DNA from: Burkholderia oklahomensis C6786
Lineage (GTDB): Bacteria; Pseudomonadota; Gammaproteobacteria; Burkholderiales; Burkholderiaceae
Assembly: GCF_000959365.1 (NCBI RefSeq)
Contig: NZ_CP009556.1
Span: 930,001 to 994,000, forward strand
Length of the DNA: 64,000 nucleotides
Direction of reading: 5' to 3'
The first letter of the stretch is position 1; every line of letters begins with the position of its first letter. The notes beneath the pieces are model-generated. The model saw only the letters and a program-made list of their open reading frames with translations. It was not told where the DNA came from and made no database searches. The translations under genes were made by a program, and so were the position numbers. Below are positions 41,972-51,423 of this stretch, piece after piece.

Positions 41972-43486
41972 TTATTTCACTGAGGGTTCGGTGGAGGAGG
42001 ACGATGGCGCGGCGTCGCGCGCGGGCTCGGCTAGATTGCCGCCGAGCGCCGAGTACAGCGCGACGCGGCTCGACAGCAGCGCGCGGCGCGTCTGCACGAG
42101 CTGCTGCTGCGCGCTCAGCAAGTCGCGCTGCGCGTCGAGCACTTCGAGAAAGCGCGCGGCGCCGCTGTCGTAGCGCAGCTTCGCGAGCCGTGCGCGCTCG
42201 GACTGCGTCGCGAGCGTGTCCTGCGCGATGCGGACCTGATCGGCGAGCCAGTGGCGCGCGGCGAGCGCGTCGGCGACGTCGCGAAACGCCGACTGGATCG
42301 TCTTCTCGTACTGCGCGACCGCTTCTTCGCGGCGCGCCTTCGCGAGCTTCAGGTTGCCGATGTTGCGGCCCGCGTCGAAGATCGGCATCGACAGATTCGG
42401 AATGAAGTTCCACGCGGTCGTGCCGGACGCGAACAGGTTGTGCAGCTCGGTGCTGCCGGTGCCGATCGAGCTCGTCAGCGCGATGCGCGGGAAGAACGCC
42501 GCGCGTGCGGCGCCGATGTTCGCGTGGGCGGCGCGCAGCTGATACTCGGCTGCGACGACGTCGGGGCGGTTCGCCAGCAGCGCCGACGGCAGGCCGGGCG
42601 CGAGGTTCGGCGCGATGCTCGCGTCGACGAGCGACGCGGGCGTCTGCGCCGGCGCGCTCGCGCCGACGAGCAGATCGAGCGCATGCTGCTGCACGTCGCG
42701 CGCCTGCTGAAGCTGCGAGCCGAGCGTCTGCGCCTGCTGCAGCAGGATTTCCGATTGCGTCAGATCGAGTTTCGAGATCGCGCCTTCCTCGTAGCGGCGC
42801 CGGAAGATCCGCAGCGAATCGCGGCGGCTCGCGATCGTCTCGTTCGTCAGCGCGAGGCGCTCGTCGTACGCGCAAAGCGACAGATACGCATCGGCGACCT
42901 GGCCGATCAGGCTGATCGTCACCGCGCGGCGCGACGCGTCGCTCGCGAGGAACGAATCGAGCGCGGCGGCCTTCAGGTTGCGCACGCGGCCCCAGAAGTC
43001 GATCTCCCACTGGACTTCGCTGAGCGACGCCGAATACAGCTCGCCGAGGATCGGGTTCGGCAGCAGCAGGCCGCCCGGCTCGCGGAAGCGGATGTACGCG
43101 GCGTTCGCGGTGATCGTCGGAAACTGGTCCGCGCGGCGGATCCCGTACATCGCGCGCGCTTCCTCGACGCGCTGCGTCGCGATCCGCAGATCGCGGTTGT
43201 TCGCGAGCGCGGTTTCGATCAGCGCTTGCAGCCGCGGATCGACGAAATACTGGCGCCAGTCGAATTGGTCGAGCGCGCGCGCATCGGCGCCCGTCGGGTC
43301 GGCCGGATAGGCCGGATAGGCAGCGGGCACGGGCGGCGGCTGGCGCGCGTAGTCGGGCGCGAGAGACAGGCAGCCCGACACGGCCGCGCACAGCGCGAGC
43401 GCGGCGGCATGCCGCGACACGCGGTGCGCGATGCGGTGTCGCCGCTGATGCCGTTCGTCGTGGCGCGCATCGTTGCGCATGGTCAT
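41972..43486 (-). CDS. Outer-membrane efflux lipoprotein (OprM/NodT type)
   Basis: A 504-residue TolC-like channel. A long basic N-terminal region leads to a lipoprotein signal ending AAVSGC, so the mature protein begins at Cys near residue 38; two OEP repeats follow. The start at 43486 (MTMRNDARHD) was chosen over an upstream Met (43552) because it gives a shorter, more plausible signal region; the choice is not certain. First gene of the operon, 11 bp before the HlyD gene, and divergent from a TetR gene. Confidence 0.87.
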   Translation of the reverse strand: MTMRNDARHDERHQRRHRIAHRVSRHAAALALCAAVSGCLSLAPDYARQPPPVPAAYPAYPADPTGADARALDQFDWRQYFVDPRLQALIETALANNRDLRIATQRVEEARAMYGIRRADQFPTITANAAYIRFREPGGLLLPNPILGELYSASLSEVQWEIDFWGRVRNLKAAALDSFLASDASRRAVTISLIGQVADAYLSLCAYDERLALTNETIASRRDSLRIFRRRYEEGAISKLDLTQSEILLQQAQTLGSQLQQARDVQQHALDLLVGASAPAQTPASLVDASIAPNLAPGLPSALLANRPDVVAAEYQLRAAHANIGAARAAFFPRIALTSSIGTGSTELHNLFASGTTAWNFIPNLSMPIFDAGRNIGNLKLAKARREEAVAQYEKTIQSAFRDVADALAARHWLADQVRIAQDTLATQSERARLAKLRYDSGAARFLEVLDAQRDLLSAQQQLVQTRRALLSSRVALYSALGGNLAEPARDAAPSSSSTEPSVK

Positions 43487-43607
43487 ATCCTCGGTGGTCG
43501 ATGAAGCCGACTGTTCTTCGTGGACGCCGCGCGCGCTCCCGAAAATGCTCACCGTCGCGCGACGCTCTCTCGTGTCCCTTTATATCCGACGATTACCGTG
43601 TCTTATC

Positions 43608-43641
43608 TTGATCTGAGTCAGTGAGATACCGACTGGTCAGT
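43608..43641. promoter_or_regulatory. Control region of the export operon: FNR-like box and TetR-type palindrome
   Basis: TTGATCTGAGTCAG at 43608-43621 is one mismatch from an FNR box. Next to it, ACCGACTGGTCAGT (43628-43641) is an imperfect palindrome centred on GACTGGTC, eight bases before the first possible tetR start, and a reasonable operator. The region between the divergent genes is only 162 bp. Confidence 0.5.
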
Positions 43642-43648
43642 TTTTAAG

Positions 43649-44632
43649 ATGTCGCCATGCCCGATTCGGGTGCGCCCGCCGCGCGGACGTCGCGCATCGC
43701 GAAACGAAACGACACAACGAACGGCCGCCCGCAGGGCGGCGAAGCGGCGACGGACCATGCGAAACCGGAACGGCATCGAGCAGGCGGCGACGGCGCGCGA
43801 AGCGGCACCGGCCAGGCCGCCGCGCTGCCGGCTGCCAGCCGACGTGCGCGTCAACCAGATCCTCGACGCGGCGCTGGCCGAGTTTTCCGCGAGCGGCTTC
43901 GCGGGCGCGCGGATCGACGACATCGCCGCGCGCGCGGGGATGTCGAAGGGCGGCGTCTACACGCACTTCGGCAGCAAGGACGAGATTTTCGACGCGCTGA
44001 TCGAGCGCTCGCTGATGCCGCCGCTGCCGGCGACTTCGAAGGCAGCGAAGGCGTCGCAGGCATGGAAGACGGCGCGGTCGGCGCGCCGGTCGGCGGGCGC
44101 GCGGAAGCCGGGCATCGCGAACGCGCAACGCGCGGCGTACGCGCAGGGCCTTTACGCGCAGGGTCCTGTGAGCGGATCGAACGCGGCCGACGCACACAAT
44201 GAGCCGAGCGCGTCGCGTCCGCCGGCCGCGTCGAATTCGCCGGCGGCTTCGTTCGCGCCGGCCGGGCCCGCTTCGCTCGCGGCGATCGTCGATCTGCTCG
44301 CGGGCGATCTCTATGCGTGGTCGACGAGCGAGCCCGTGATCGCGACGCTGCGTCTGTTGATCGCCGAAAGCCGGCGCGCGCCGCATGCGGTCGAGCGCTG
44401 GCGGAAGCGGGTCGAGCGCGCGGTCGCGACGGCCGTTGGCCGGCTCGTGCGGCGAGGCGTCGAGGCGGGCGAGTTTCGCGACGGCGTCGCCACGCGCACG
44501 CCGCTTCTGCTCGTCGCGCCGCTCACGCACGCGTGCCTGCGGCAGGCGCTGCGCGCGGCGCCCGCGACCCGGCGCGAGGTTGCTGCGTCGCGGCGCGACT
44601 ACGCGCGTTTCATCGAGGAGCTGTTGACCTGA
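43649..44632 (+). CDS. TetR-family regulator of the export operon, with low-complexity insert
   Basis: Up to 327 residues. The helix-turn-helix is at about 65-115 (VNQILDAALAEFSASGFAGA to MSKGGVYTHFGSKDEIFDAL). A non-conserved insert of about 80 residues, rich in Ala, Ser and Arg (about 128-210), separates it from the C-terminal helical domain, making the protein longer than the usual 190-230. The true start is uncertain: 43649 or an internal Met at 43757, neither with a clear ribosome-binding site. It probably represses the divergent tripartite exporter. Confidence 0.82.
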   Translation: MSPCPIRVRPPRGRRASRNETTQRTAARRAAKRRRTMRNRNGIEQAATAREAAPARPPRCRLPADVRVNQILDAALAEFSASGFAGARIDDIAARAGMSKGGVYTHFGSKDEIFDALIERSLMPPLPATSKAAKASQAWKTARSARRSAGARKPGIANAQRAAYAQGLYAQGPVSGSNAADAHNEPSASRPPAASNSPAASFAPAGPASLAAIVDLLAGDLYAWSTSEPVIATLRLLIAESRRAPHAVERWRKRVERAVATAVGRLVRRGVEAGEFRDGVATRTPLLLVAPLTHACLRQALRAAPATRREVAASRRDYARFIEELLT

Positions 44633-44668
44633 CGAAATGCACGAATCCGGATGCCGCGCGGCGGAAGC

Positions 44669-44682
44669 TTGACGGAAGTCAA
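44669..44682. promoter_or_regulatory. FNR/Anr box upstream of the stress protein and second export operon
   Basis: TTGACGGAAGTCAA, a perfect box. Centre 44675.5 predicts transcription from about 44717, leaving a leader of about 130 nt before the universal stress protein gene. Confidence 0.8.
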
Positions 44683-44849
44683 CTTTCCGTGCGCAGAACC
44701 CCCCGATCATGAACTCATGTTTTCGGCATCCCGAACGGTTCCTCGCAACGATGGAGGATTCCGATGCGAACGGCGGTTTTTCTCGATGCGCCCGAAAGCG
44801 CCGGATCGCCGGATCGCCGAAACGACATCGACTTGAATCAGGAGGTTTT

Positions 44850-45320
44850 ATGTATCAGAAGATCATGGTGGCGCTCGACGGCAGCGACATCTCGAAGCGC
44901 GGCCTCGACGAAGCGATCAAGATCGCGAAGGCGACGGGCGGACGGGTTCATGCGGTGTACGTCGTCGACAAGTCGGTGGTGTTCAGCTACGCGGGCCATT
45001 TCGACCCGAACGCGCTTCTCGAAGGTTTTCGCGACGACGGCCGCAAGGCGCTCGGCGAAGCGGAAAAGGTGATGGAGGCCGCGCAGGTGAAGGGCGAAGC
45101 GGAGCTGTTCGAGACGGCCGGCATCGGCGAGGAAATCGCCCAGGCGCTCGAGCGCTGCGTGAAGCAGAACGGCGCGGATCTCGTCGTATTGGGCACGCAC
45201 GGTCGCCGCGGCGTGCGGCGCGTCGTGCTCGGCAGCGTCGCCGAGCGCTTCCTGCGCACGTCGCACTGCCCGGTCCTGCTCGTGCGGGGCGAGGAAGCCG
45301 AGCGTCAAGTGGAATTGTGA
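44850..45320 (+). CDS. Universal stress protein (UspA family)
   Basis: A 156-residue single-domain Usp. N-terminal MYQKIMVALDGSDISKRGLD and the ATP-binding G-2x-G-9x-G-S motif (GTHGRRGVRRVVLGS, about 123-137) are complete, so it is of the nucleotide-binding class. AGGAGG lies seven bases before the ATG. Usp proteins help survival in growth arrest and anoxia. A perfect FNR box upstream and close spacing (36 bp) to the following gene suggest it leads an anaerobic operon. Confidence 0.92.
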   Translation: MYQKIMVALDGSDISKRGLDEAIKIAKATGGRVHAVYVVDKSVVFSYAGHFDPNALLEGFRDDGRKALGEAEKVMEAAQVKGEAELFETAGIGEEIAQALERCVKQNGADLVVLGTHGRRGVRRVVLGSVAERFLRTSHCPVLLVRGEEAERQVEL

Positions 45321-45356
45321 GCGCGTTTCGCGCGCCCCGAGAACAAGGAGAACGAC

Positions 45357-45608
45357 ATGACGCATCCTGACCGCAAGGCGATCGCTTCGACCGTCGCCGT
45401 GTTCGCTTCGCAAGTCGGCCTGATCGCCGCGGTACGCGGGTTGTTCGTCGCCGACGGCTCGGCCCCGTACTTCGTGCTGTTCGCGATCGTGGCGGGCGGG
45501 CTCGGCTTCGTCGATCTGTATTACCGGCCGATCTTCGCCCCCGCGTTCGCGCGGCAGCGCGTCGCGTTCGTCCATCGTCGCCGGGGAGCTGCGCGCGACG
45601 CATCGTGA
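45357..45608 (+). CDS. Small two-helix membrane protein
   Basis: An 83-residue protein with two hydrophobic segments (about 9-28 and 36-53, the latter APYFVLFAIVAGGLGFVDLY) and a very basic tail (ARQRVAFVHRRRGAARDAS). AAGGAG precedes its ATG. Its stop overlaps the GTG of the permease gene by 4 bp, so it belongs to the export operon. No family recognised; it could be an accessory of the exporter. Confidence 0.75.
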   Translation: MTHPDRKAIASTVAVFASQVGLIAAVRGLFVADGSAPYFVLFAIVAGGLGFVDLYYRPIFAPAFARQRVAFVHRRRGAARDAS

Positions 45609-46741
45609 ACGGGATCCTCAGGCTCGCGTTCAAGCTGCTCGTCAACGACAGCGCGAAGTTCACCGCGCTGATCGTCGGGATCACGTTTGCCGTGTTCCTG
45701 ATGGTCGAGATGACGTCGCTGTTCGCAGGGATCCTGAACAAGTCGTCGTCGACCGTCATCAACATCGGCTCGAAGGTGTGGGTGATGGATCCGGGCGTGC
45801 AGACGATCGCGAGCAGCATCGGGATGCCGGATTACGTGCTCGACGCGGTGCGCAGCATCGACGGCGTCAAGTACGCGGTGCCGATCTATTCGGGTGGCGC
45901 GCTCGTCAAGCTCGGCGACGGCACTTACCAGGCCGTCACCGTGATCGGCCTCGACGACACGAGCCTGCTCGGCCGCCCGACGATGAAGGCGGGCCGCATC
46001 GAGGACATCTACGCGGAAAACGGCTTCATCGCGATCGACGACGCCGAGTTCCCGAAGCTGAAGAACCCGGCGCTCGGCACGACGTTCGAGCTGAACGACA
46101 ACCGCGGCGTGATCGTCGGCATCGCGAAGGTCGCGAGCAGCGGCCTGTTCGGCACGCCGACGCTCTACACGACCTACGCGCGCGCGACGCGCTACATCCC
46201 GTCGACGCGCTACACGACGTCGTACATCCTCGTCGAGCCGAAGTCGGAGCCGGACATCGCGCACATCAAGCAGGCGGTCGCCGCGCTCGGCTATCGCGCA
46301 TATACCAAAGAAGAATTCATGAAGCACATCTCGGACTTCTACAAGTACGAGACGGGCGTCGGCACGAACATCCTGCTGATGACCGCGATCAGCTTCATCG
46401 TCGGGCTGTCGATCTCGGGCCAGACGTTCTACACGTTCATCCTCGAGAACCTCGAGAAATTCGGCGCGCTGAAGGCGATCGGCGCGAAGAACCGCGAGCT
46501 CGTCGCGATGATCCTGTTCCAGGCGACGTTCACCGCGCTCACCGGCTATGGCCTGGGCGTCGGTCTTTGCACCGTGCTCATCAGCATCGCGCGGCTGCGC
46601 CTGCCGAGCTACGCGGCGCTCATTACTTACGGCAATCTCGCGCTCGCGTTCGGCATGGTCGTCGTGATCGCCGGGCTGTCGAGCTATCTCGGCGTGCGTC
46701 GCGTGTTGCGGATCGAGCCGTTCGACATTTTCAGGGGATGA
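45605..46741 (+). CDS. DevC/FtsX-type ABC transporter permease
   Basis: A 378-residue permease of the MacB/FtsX class: first helix about 17-40, a periplasmic domain of about 200 residues, then three helices from about 255. The C-terminal LENLEKFGALKAIGAKNREL (about 279-298) is the conserved FtsX cytoplasmic loop. GTG start overlapping the preceding stop. Resembles DevC of the DevBCA heterocyst glycolipid exporter and related tripartite pumps. Works with the ATPase, HlyD and outer-membrane genes that follow. Confidence 0.88.
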   Translation: MNGILRLAFKLLVNDSAKFTALIVGITFAVFLMVEMTSLFAGILNKSSSTVINIGSKVWVMDPGVQTIASSIGMPDYVLDAVRSIDGVKYAVPIYSGGALVKLGDGTYQAVTVIGLDDTSLLGRPTMKAGRIEDIYAENGFIAIDDAEFPKLKNPALGTTFELNDNRGVIVGIAKVASSGLFGTPTLYTTYARATRYIPSTRYTTSYILVEPKSEPDIAHIKQAVAALGYRAYTKEEFMKHISDFYKYETGVGTNILLMTAISFIVGLSISGQTFYTFILENLEKFGALKAIGAKNRELVAMILFQATFTALTGYGLGVGLCTVLISIARLRLPSYAALITYGNLALAFGMVVVIAGLSSYLGVRRVLRIEPFDIFRG

Positions 46742-47442
46742 CGATGGCGGGGCTGGCGATCGATGCGCGCGGGCTCACCAAGTGGTTCGGTGAGGGCGAG
46801 GCGCGCACGCGCGCGCTCTTCGACGTATCGGTGCAGGCGCGCTTCGGCGAGATGCTGCTGATCGTCGGGCCGTCGGGCAGCGGCAAGACGACCCTGCTCA
46901 GCGTGATGTCCGGCATCCTGCGGCCGGACGAAGGCAGCGTGATCGTCGATGGCGTCGATCTGTGGGCGCAGGACAACGACGCGATCGCCGAATTCCGGCT
47001 CAACCGGATCGGCTTCGTATTTCAGGACTACCATCTGTTTCCGCGCCTGACGACGGCCGAGAACGTCGCGATTCCGCTGATCCTGAAGCGTCGCGAGTGG
47101 AGCCTCGCGATCGACGCGGCGCACGAATATCTCGACGTCGTCGGCCTGGGAAACCGCGCGACGCTGCCGCCCGTGAAGCTGTCGGGCGGCGAGCAGCAGC
47201 GTGTCGCGATCGCGCGCGCGATCGTCAGCCAGCCCGACATCCTGATCCTCGACGAGCCGACCGCGTCGCTCGACGGCGACACGGGCCGCACGATCATCGA
47301 CTTCGTCAAGCACAAGGTGCTCAACGACAAGCGCTGCATCGTGATCGTCACGCACGACAGCCGCATCTTCGACTACGCGGACCGCATCCTGCGGATGGAG
47401 GACGGCAAGCTCATGGCGATCGAGAACGGAGGTGGCGAGTGA
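46738..47442 (+). CDS. ABC transporter ATPase (DevA/LolD type)
   Basis: A 234-residue ATPase: Walker A GPSGSGKT (about 43-50), Q-loop FQDYHLFP (about 96-103), signature LSGGEQQR (about 142-149), Walker B ILILDEPTASLDGD (about 162-175), H-loop THDSR. Placed in the MacB/LolD/DevA branch by the GEGEARTRALFDVS opening. Start at 46738 makes an ATGA overlap with the permease stop; an in-frame ATG at 46744 is also possible. Confidence 0.92.
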   Translation: MTMAGLAIDARGLTKWFGEGEARTRALFDVSVQARFGEMLLIVGPSGSGKTTLLSVMSGILRPDEGSVIVDGVDLWAQDNDAIAEFRLNRIGFVFQDYHLFPRLTTAENVAIPLILKRREWSLAIDAAHEYLDVVGLGNRATLPPVKLSGGEQQRVAIARAIVSQPDILILDEPTASLDGDTGRTIIDFVKHKVLNDKRCIVIVTHDSRIFDYADRILRMEDGKLMAIENGGGE

Positions 47443-48524
47443 AGCAGCGGCTCGTCTTCCTGATCGCGATCGTGGGGTTTCTCGCGAGCGTCGTCGCCGC
47501 GTGGGTCTACAGCATCCAGGAGCCGCCGCAGCCGCCCGTGTTCAAGCCGGCGTCGAATCCGTACACGCGCGGCGTCTATGCGACGGGCATCGTCGAGAGC
47601 GACCAGACGTCCGGCGCGAACGTCAACCTCTATCCGGACGTCACCGGCGCGGTCACGCAGATCTTCGTGCGCGAGGGCGACGCGGTGAAGGCGGGCGACG
47701 CGCTCCTCGCGCTCGACGATTCGGTGCAGAAGGCGACCGCCGCGCAGCTCGCCGCGCAAGCGGATGCCGCGCAGTCGATGCTCGACGAACTGAACGCGCA
47801 GCCGCGCCGCGAGACGCTCGACGTCGCCGCCGCGCAGGTCGACGCGGCCGCCGCGAGCCTGAAGACCGCGCAGGACCAGTACGACAAGCAGCAGCGCGCG
47901 TTCGCGATCGATCCGAAGACGGTGAGCCGCGACGCGCTCGACAACGCGTCGAACGGCGTGAAGGTCGCGCGCGCGAACCTCGACGTGGTCACGCGCCAGT
48001 ATCGGCTGACGCGCGCGGGCGCATGGGTCTACGACGTCCGCAATCAGGAGAGGCAGGTCGCCGCGCTGCGCAAGGCGGCCGACGCGTCGGCCGCGCTCCT
48101 CGCGCACTACACGCTGCGCGCGCCCGCGGACGGCGTCGTGCTCGCGATGAACGCGGCGGTCGGCTCGTATCTGTCGCCGCAGGGCATGTACGACACGTAC
48201 ACGCAGGGCGCCGCGCCCGCAATCGTGGTCGGCTCGTCGGCGAACCGCCTGCAGGTGCGCTGCTACGTCGACGAGATCCTGATCAGCCGGCTGCCGGCCG
48301 GCAAGATGCCGAAAGCGCACATGTCGGTGCGCGGCACGCCGACCGAGGCGGATCTCGAGTTCGTTCGCGTGCAGCCTTACGTGACGCCGAAAATTCAGTT
48401 GTCCGATCAGCGGGCCGAGCGTGTCGACGTGCGCGTGCTGCCCGTGATCTTCCGCGTCGTGCCGCACAAGGATCTGCGGCTGTTCCCGGGGCAGATCGTC
48501 GATGTGTACATCGCGTCCGATTAG
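47439..48524 (+). CDS. HlyD/DevB-type membrane fusion protein
   Basis: A 361-residue adaptor: anchor helix at about 6-24, lipoyl motif (VTQIFVREGDAVKAGDALLA, about 75-94), coiled coil (about 105-225), and beta-barrel region. GTG start embedded in the TGA of the ATPase gene. Forms the periplasmic link between the permease and the outer-membrane lipoprotein that follows. Confidence 0.9.
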   Translation: MKQRLVFLIAIVGFLASVVAAWVYSIQEPPQPPVFKPASNPYTRGVYATGIVESDQTSGANVNLYPDVTGAVTQIFVREGDAVKAGDALLALDDSVQKATAAQLAAQADAAQSMLDELNAQPRRETLDVAAAQVDAAAASLKTAQDQYDKQQRAFAIDPKTVSRDALDNASNGVKVARANLDVVTRQYRLTRAGAWVYDVRNQERQVAALRKAADASAALLAHYTLRAPADGVVLAMNAAVGSYLSPQGMYDTYTQGAAPAIVVGSSANRLQVRCYVDEILISRLPAGKMPKAHMSVRGTPTEADLEFVRVQPYVTPKIQLSDQRAERVDVRVLPVIFRVVPHKDLRLFPGQIVDVYIASD

Positions 48525-49986
48525 CCGCGCACGCCGGTGCCGGCTGCGCTTCGCGGCGATCGCGCTCGGCGGCGCGTCGCTCGTCGCCGGTTGTGCGGTC
48601 GGCCCCGACTTCGTCCGGCCCGAGCCGCCGCACGTCGACGCATTCGTGCCGGACGGCGCCGCGCGCACGAGCTTCACCGCGAGCGGTGCGACGCAGACGT
48701 TCGCGCCCGATGCGCCGTTGCCCGATGCGTGGTGGCGTCTGTTCGGCTCGCCCGAGATCGACGCGGCCGTCGACGACGCATTCGCCGGCAGCGCGACGCT
48801 CGCCGGCGCGCAGGCGACGCTCAGACGCAGCGAGCACGAGCTGATGGCGGGCGCGGGCGTGTTCTATCCGCAGGTCGATGCGCAGGCGGGCGCGTCGCGG
48901 CAGCGCTACGTGCCGCTGCGCACGGGCGCGAATCTGCCCGCGTCGATCTTCAACTTGTTCACGCTGTCGACGACGATCAGCTACGCGCTCGACATCTGGG
49001 GCGGCGAGCGGCGCGGCGTCGAAGGGCTCGCCGCGCAGGCGGACGCGCAGCGTCACGCGCTCGCGGCGGCGCGCCTGACGCTCGCGTCGAACGTCGTCAA
49101 CACGATGATTGCGCGCGCCGCCTATGCGGACGAGATCGCGGTCACGCGCGAACTGATCGCGCTGACGGACGAGCAGATCCGCCTCACGCGCGCGCAGGTG
49201 AGCGCCGGCACGAGCGCGTACTCGGCCGTGCTGGCGCTCGACGCGTCGCGCGCGTCGCTCGATGCGTCGCTGCCCGCGCTCGAGCAGAAGATCGGTCAGG
49301 CGGACGATCTGCTCGCGACGCTCGCGGGCCGCTATCCGGCCGAGCGGGCGCCGCCGAAGCTGTCGCTCGCCGACATCGCGTTGCCGCCGCGGCTGCCGCA
49401 GACGGTGCCGTCGGAGCTCGTGCGCCGCCGGCCCGACATCCTGCAGGCCGAGGCCGCGCTGCATGCGGCAAGCGCGAACATCGGCGTCGTGACGGCGGCG
49501 CTGTTTCCGAGCGTCACGCTGTCGGCGTCGGGCGGCTTCGACGCGACGCGGCTGCCGTCGCTGTTCAACGCGGCGGGCAAGACGTGGAGCGTCGGAGCGG
49601 GGATCACCGCGCCACTCTTTCATGGCGGCGCGCTGTGGTATCAGCGCAAGGCCGCGATCGACGCATTCGACGAATCGAGCGCCGCGTATCGGCAAGTGGT
49701 GCTGAGTGCGTTTGCTCAGGTCGCCGATACGTTGCGCGCGCTCGATCACGACGCGGCGGGGCTCGACGCGCAGGCGCGCGCGATGGATGCGGCGCATGAG
49801 GCGCTGCGGCTCGTGGCGATCGAATACGAGACGGGCACGGCCGGTTATCTGCAGGTGCTGACCGCCGATCAGCAATACCGGCAGGCGCGGCTCGCGTGGG
49901 TGCAGGCGAGCGCGCAGCGGCTGCAGGATACGGTCGCGCTGTATGCGGCGCTGGGCGGCGGGTGGGACGAACCTGCGGGGCGGTGA
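48502..49986 (+). CDS. Outer-membrane efflux lipoprotein (NodT type) of the second exporter
   Basis: A 494-residue TolC-like lipoprotein. The signal ends SLVAGC (Cys about 31); two OEP repeats follow, with conserved ALDIWGGERRGVEG and the RRPDILQAEAALHAASANIG motif (about 311-330). The ATG at 48502 lies 23 bp inside the HlyD gene. It completes a self-contained inner-to-outer-membrane pump. Cargo unknown; related pumps export lipids, glycolipids or drugs. Confidence 0.9.
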   Translation: MCTSRPISRARRCRLRFAAIALGGASLVAGCAVGPDFVRPEPPHVDAFVPDGAARTSFTASGATQTFAPDAPLPDAWWRLFGSPEIDAAVDDAFAGSATLAGAQATLRRSEHELMAGAGVFYPQVDAQAGASRQRYVPLRTGANLPASIFNLFTLSTTISYALDIWGGERRGVEGLAAQADAQRHALAAARLTLASNVVNTMIARAAYADEIAVTRELIALTDEQIRLTRAQVSAGTSAYSAVLALDASRASLDASLPALEQKIGQADDLLATLAGRYPAERAPPKLSLADIALPPRLPQTVPSELVRRRPDILQAEAALHAASANIGVVTAALFPSVTLSASGGFDATRLPSLFNAAGKTWSVGAGITAPLFHGGALWYQRKAAIDAFDESSAAYRQVVLSAFAQVADTLRALDHDAAGLDAQARAMDAAHEALRLVAIEYETGTAGYLQVLTADQQYRQARLAWVQASAQRLQDTVALYAALGGGWDEPAGR

Positions 49987-50214
49987 CGGGGGTGGTCGAT
50001 GGCGCGTGTTTCGAACGCCGTCGGGCGCGACGCGATCGCCGTGCCTTGCAGGGCGCGCGTGTCTTTTGCGGCGGCCTCGCCAGTGCAGGGCACTTTGCGG
50101 ATACCGCCGCGGTTCGCGAGCTGGGCGGCTACGCCGATCCTGATCGCCGCGCCGATCACGCCGGCATCGCCGTCCCCGTCGACTCCATTTACCCGCTCGC
50201 CGCTGCCGGTCGTA

Positions 50215-51051
50215 TCATCGCCGCGCGGCTTCCTCGCGCTCTTCCGAGGTCTTCGCGAGCAGCCGCCGCAGCACGGGCGGCGTGCATTCCTCGACCATCA
50301 GAAAGCGCGGCAGCGTGAGAAGCGGCGTGTCGAGCCGGATCTTGCTCGGCTCGAGCGTGAAGCCGGCCACGTAGCCGGCTTCGCGCGCAAGCGTGCCGAG
50401 CTCGCTGTCGAACGCGCCGAACGGCCACGCGAGCAGGTCGACCTTGTTGCCGATTTCGCGCTCGATGCGCGTGCGCGCCTGTTCAAACTGCGCGCGCGTC
50501 GCGTCGCGAAACGCCTCGGACGACCGGTGCATGGCGTTCAGATCGGGATGCCACCACGCATGCGACTGAACGTCGAACCAGCCGGTCTTGTGCAGCACGC
50601 GCAGCTGATGCCAGGTGAGCGAGCCGGGCGCGTCGCCCACCGCCGACGGATAGACGAACAGCGTGATCGGCACTTGCTCGCGCAGCGCGATCATCCTTGC
50701 CCATTCGAAGATCGACGCGTGTCCTTCGTCGATCGTCAGGGCGACCGCCTTCGGCGGCAGCACGACGTGCTCGCCGCGCAGCCATCGAACGATGTCGCGC
50801 AGCGGAACGATCCGGTAGCCGAGGCGGCGCAGGTACGCGAGCTGCGCTTCGAACGTCGCGGTGCTGATCGTCATCGGATCGGAGCGGGACGCGTTCGAGA
50901 AGCGGTGATAGACGAGCACCGCGACGTCGGTCGGCGGCGTGACGACGGAGGGCGCGCCCGTCGACGCGTCGGCAGCGACGATCCGCGAGACGGGCCGGAA
51001 GCCGGGGCCGAAGACGGCCATGCGCCAAGTGAACCGGGAACGAGGTGACAT
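50215..51051 (-). CDS. Polysaccharide deacetylase-family protein with altered NodB motif
   Basis: A 278-residue NodB-fold protein of the PgaB-like subgroup (LVYHRFSNASRSDPMTISTA near residue 46 is typical). Motif 1, normally TFDDG, reads TIDEGH (about 105-110), so the first catalytic Asp is kept and the metal-binding Asp is replaced by Glu. Motif 2, normally SHTxxH, reads SHAWWH. A possible N-terminal hydrophobic segment is weak. It probably deacetylates a surface polysaccharide or is a degenerate relative. Upstream are two FNR boxes. Confidence 0.82.
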   Translation of the reverse strand: MSPRSRFTWRMAVFGPGFRPVSRIVAADASTGAPSVVTPPTDVAVLVYHRFSNASRSDPMTISTATFEAQLAYLRRLGYRIVPLRDIVRWLRGEHVVLPPKAVALTIDEGHASIFEWARMIALREQVPITLFVYPSAVGDAPGSLTWHQLRVLHKTGWFDVQSHAWWHPDLNAMHRSSEAFRDATRAQFEQARTRIEREIGNKVDLLAWPFGAFDSELGTLAREAGYVAGFTLEPSKIRLDTPLLTLPRFLMVEECTPPVLRRLLAKTSEEREEAARR

Positions 51052-51268
51052 GATGATGTTCGTCGCTGGGTTGTCGGGACCGGCATTGCGCCGGCTGCAT
51101 GCGGGCCGCGGTCGGAGGCTGGACGCGAACGTTCGTCTCGGCGCGGGGAGAGCGGTGTCGGCGCATCGGATCTCCGGCGGAGCGGCGCTTGACGCACGAA
51201 CGTGCGAGCCTCATCGGCAGCACGCGAAGCATCTTTTTTATAGGATGCGCTACGCATGCCTGCGCGCG

Positions 51269-51282
51269 TTGAGCCAAGTCAA
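51269..51282. promoter_or_regulatory. FNR/Anr box, probably for the deacetylase
   Basis: TTGAGCCAAGTCAA, a perfect box. For the leftward deacetylase it predicts a transcript start near 51234 and a leader of about 180 nt. It could also act on the rightward gene. Confidence 0.7.
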
Positions 51283-51355
51283 CGCAGTCGCACCAATGCA
51301 GGGCGCCACTATAGGCCGATGACGCGGAAGCGGCGGACGGTCGCACGCATGATTG

Positions 51356-51369
51356 TTGACGTGCGTCAA
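51356..51369. promoter_or_regulatory. FNR/Anr box for the 54-aa membrane microprotein
   Basis: TTGACGTGCGTCAA, a perfect box. Its centre at 51362.5 predicts a transcript start near 51404, 20 nt before the ATG at 51424. Confidence 0.82.
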
Positions 51370-51423
51370 ATCCGCGCGGCTTTATGCGTTCGGCATGATT
51401 CGTGCGGTTTGCGGGGATGAGCG

